Origin: an uncultured bacterium
GTDB taxonomy: Bacteria > Cyanobacteriota > Vampirovibrionia > Gastranaerophilales > Gastranaerophilaceae
Assembly (NCBI GenBank): GCA_902772945.1
Contig: CACYCU010000197.1
Span: 1-5,184 of the forward strand
Direction of reading: 5' to 3'
Length of the DNA: 5,184 nucleotides
Within the stretch, counting starts at the first letter, position 1. Each line of letters starts with the position of its first letter. The position numbers and the translations under genes are program-made. Positions 4,614-5,184 of this stretch are shown one piece after another. The notes beneath the pieces were generated by a model. The model saw only the letters and a program-made list of their open reading frames with translations. It was not told where the DNA came from and searched no databases.

Positions 4614-5171
4614 TTGTATTGTTCTTAAAATCATATAATATCTGTAATTACCCCAATATATTACAATAGAGATAAAATTGTTTTCTAAATCGGTTGCTTC
4701 AAGATATGTGTTTGGAGCAGGTTTGCGTTGAGATGACTTTACGTGTTTTCCTATAAAATCATAGAATTTTACATGGAATTTTTGTGATGGAGTCAGTTTA
4801 GCTTTTGGCAGATTTTCATCATAAAATCCCATAGGAACCATTTCTTTGTTGTAAACAGGTATAATATATTTTACTTTCCCTGCTTCTTTGAATAATATAT
4901 ACCAATTTCCCTTATGTTCTCTCGGGGTTAAAAGATAATATCCGGGTTCTATTGTTGTTTTTTTGAAAAATAACGGTGAAGTTAATCTGAAAAGAGGGTA
5001 TGGCGACCAAGAAGTGTGCTCTGTATCATACATCTCTCCGGGGTCAATGTCATGAATATATGAAAAATTTGCAGGTTCCAGATCTCTGTATATTTGTTCA
5101 TAGCTGCTTTCTTCCGCAAGTGTTGCGCAGCAGGTTAAAAATATTACAAGTATTAATAAAAACTTTTTCAT
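4608..5171 (-). CDS. Hypothetical exported protein
   Basis: I do not recognise this 187-residue protein. It starts MKKF followed by a hydrophobic stretch (about 4-17) and a likely signal peptidase site after TLA near residue 19, so it should be secreted to the periplasm or cell surface. The LTCC run does not fit a lipoprotein box well, because cysteine is unusual just before the lipidated cysteine. The mature part is rich in aromatic residues and looks beta-stranded, with segments such as EPGYYLLTPREHKGNWYILF (about 76-95) and a final strand-rich part, NNFISIVIYWGNYRYYMILR. The 'x-GxYxL...WYIxF' pattern is loosely reminiscent of small beta-sandwich proteins, but I assign no family. The upstream 13 bases to the window edge show no Shine-Dalgarno, so it may follow another gene outside. 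The stop overlaps the end of the convergent plus-strand gene by 6 bases, with no terminator seen. Confidence 0.82.
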   Translation of the reverse strand: MKKFLLILVIFLTCCATLAEESSYEQIYRDLEPANFSYIHDIDPGEMYDTEHTSWSPYPLFRLTSPLFFKKTTIEPGYYLLTPREHKGNWYILFKEAGKVKYIIPVYNKEMVPMGFYDENLPKAKLTPSQKFHVKFYDFIGKHVKSSQRKPAPNTYLEATDLENNFISIVIYWGNYRYYMILRTIQL

Positions 5172-5184
5172 ATTTTTTATTTTA

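Noticed and set aside
5109..5138. Lipoprotein signal (LTCC) in the 187-residue exported protein
   Set aside because: The residue before the cysteine is another cysteine rather than Gly, Ala or Ser, so an ordinary signal peptidase I site is preferred.
1..5184. CRISPR arrays, tRNA/rRNA genes, insertion sequences, rho-independent terminators
   Set aside because: No regularly spaced direct repeats, no cloverleaf or rRNA-like stretch, no transposase or terminal inverted repeats, and no GC-rich hairpin followed by a T-run were found by reading both strands.

Overview
The window is AT-rich (roughly one-third GC by eye) and compactly coded. It is dominated by a minus-strand operon for the export gate of a flagellar-type secretion system. 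Read in transcription order (right to left), the operon encodes a FliM/FliN-like switch protein with two SpoA domains, FliO, FliP, a FliQ with an unusually long C-terminus, a small exported protein resembling the N-terminal domain of pilus/secretin assembly proteins, and FliR. Stops and starts overlap by one base (TAATG or TAGTG) at three of the five junctions, and the other gaps are 9 and 13 bases, so this reads as one translationally coupled unit. FliP, FliQ and FliR form the inner-membrane pore through which flagellar subunits leave the cell, FliO helps FliP assemble, and SpoA proteins build the cytoplasmic C-ring or sorting platform.

Left edge (1-255): the first 68 codons of glyA (serine hydroxymethyltransferase) lie on the same strand, 55 bases past fliR. 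A near-consensus sigma70-type promoter (TTGTCA, 17 bp, TATAAT) in that gap suggests glyA is transcribed independently, so the export operon probably ends with fliR. No flhB or flhA follows, although they often do.

Right side (4104-5184): a 132-base divergent spacer separates the operon from a plus-strand gene for a 125-residue acidic protein made of two copies of a roughly 43-residue unit, each starting RWYD. That gene has a very clear promoter (TTGACA, 17 bp, CATAAT). It ends tail-to-tail, overlapping by 6 bases, with a minus-strand gene for a 187-residue exported protein of unknown function.

Organism: the low GC, the signal peptides, the flagellar gate genes and general protein style fit a Gram-negative-type low-GC bacterium. 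A non-photosynthetic cyanobacterial relative (Gastranaerophilales/Melainabacteria) is my best guess, but it is an inference from general resemblance with no decisive marker.

The most unusual parts are the secretin-N-like gene between fliQ and fliR, the extra 77 residues on FliQ (both probably on the periplasmic side), the FliM-FliN-type fusion with a very acidic tail and no visible CheY-binding motif, and the duplicated RWYD protein divergent from the operon.
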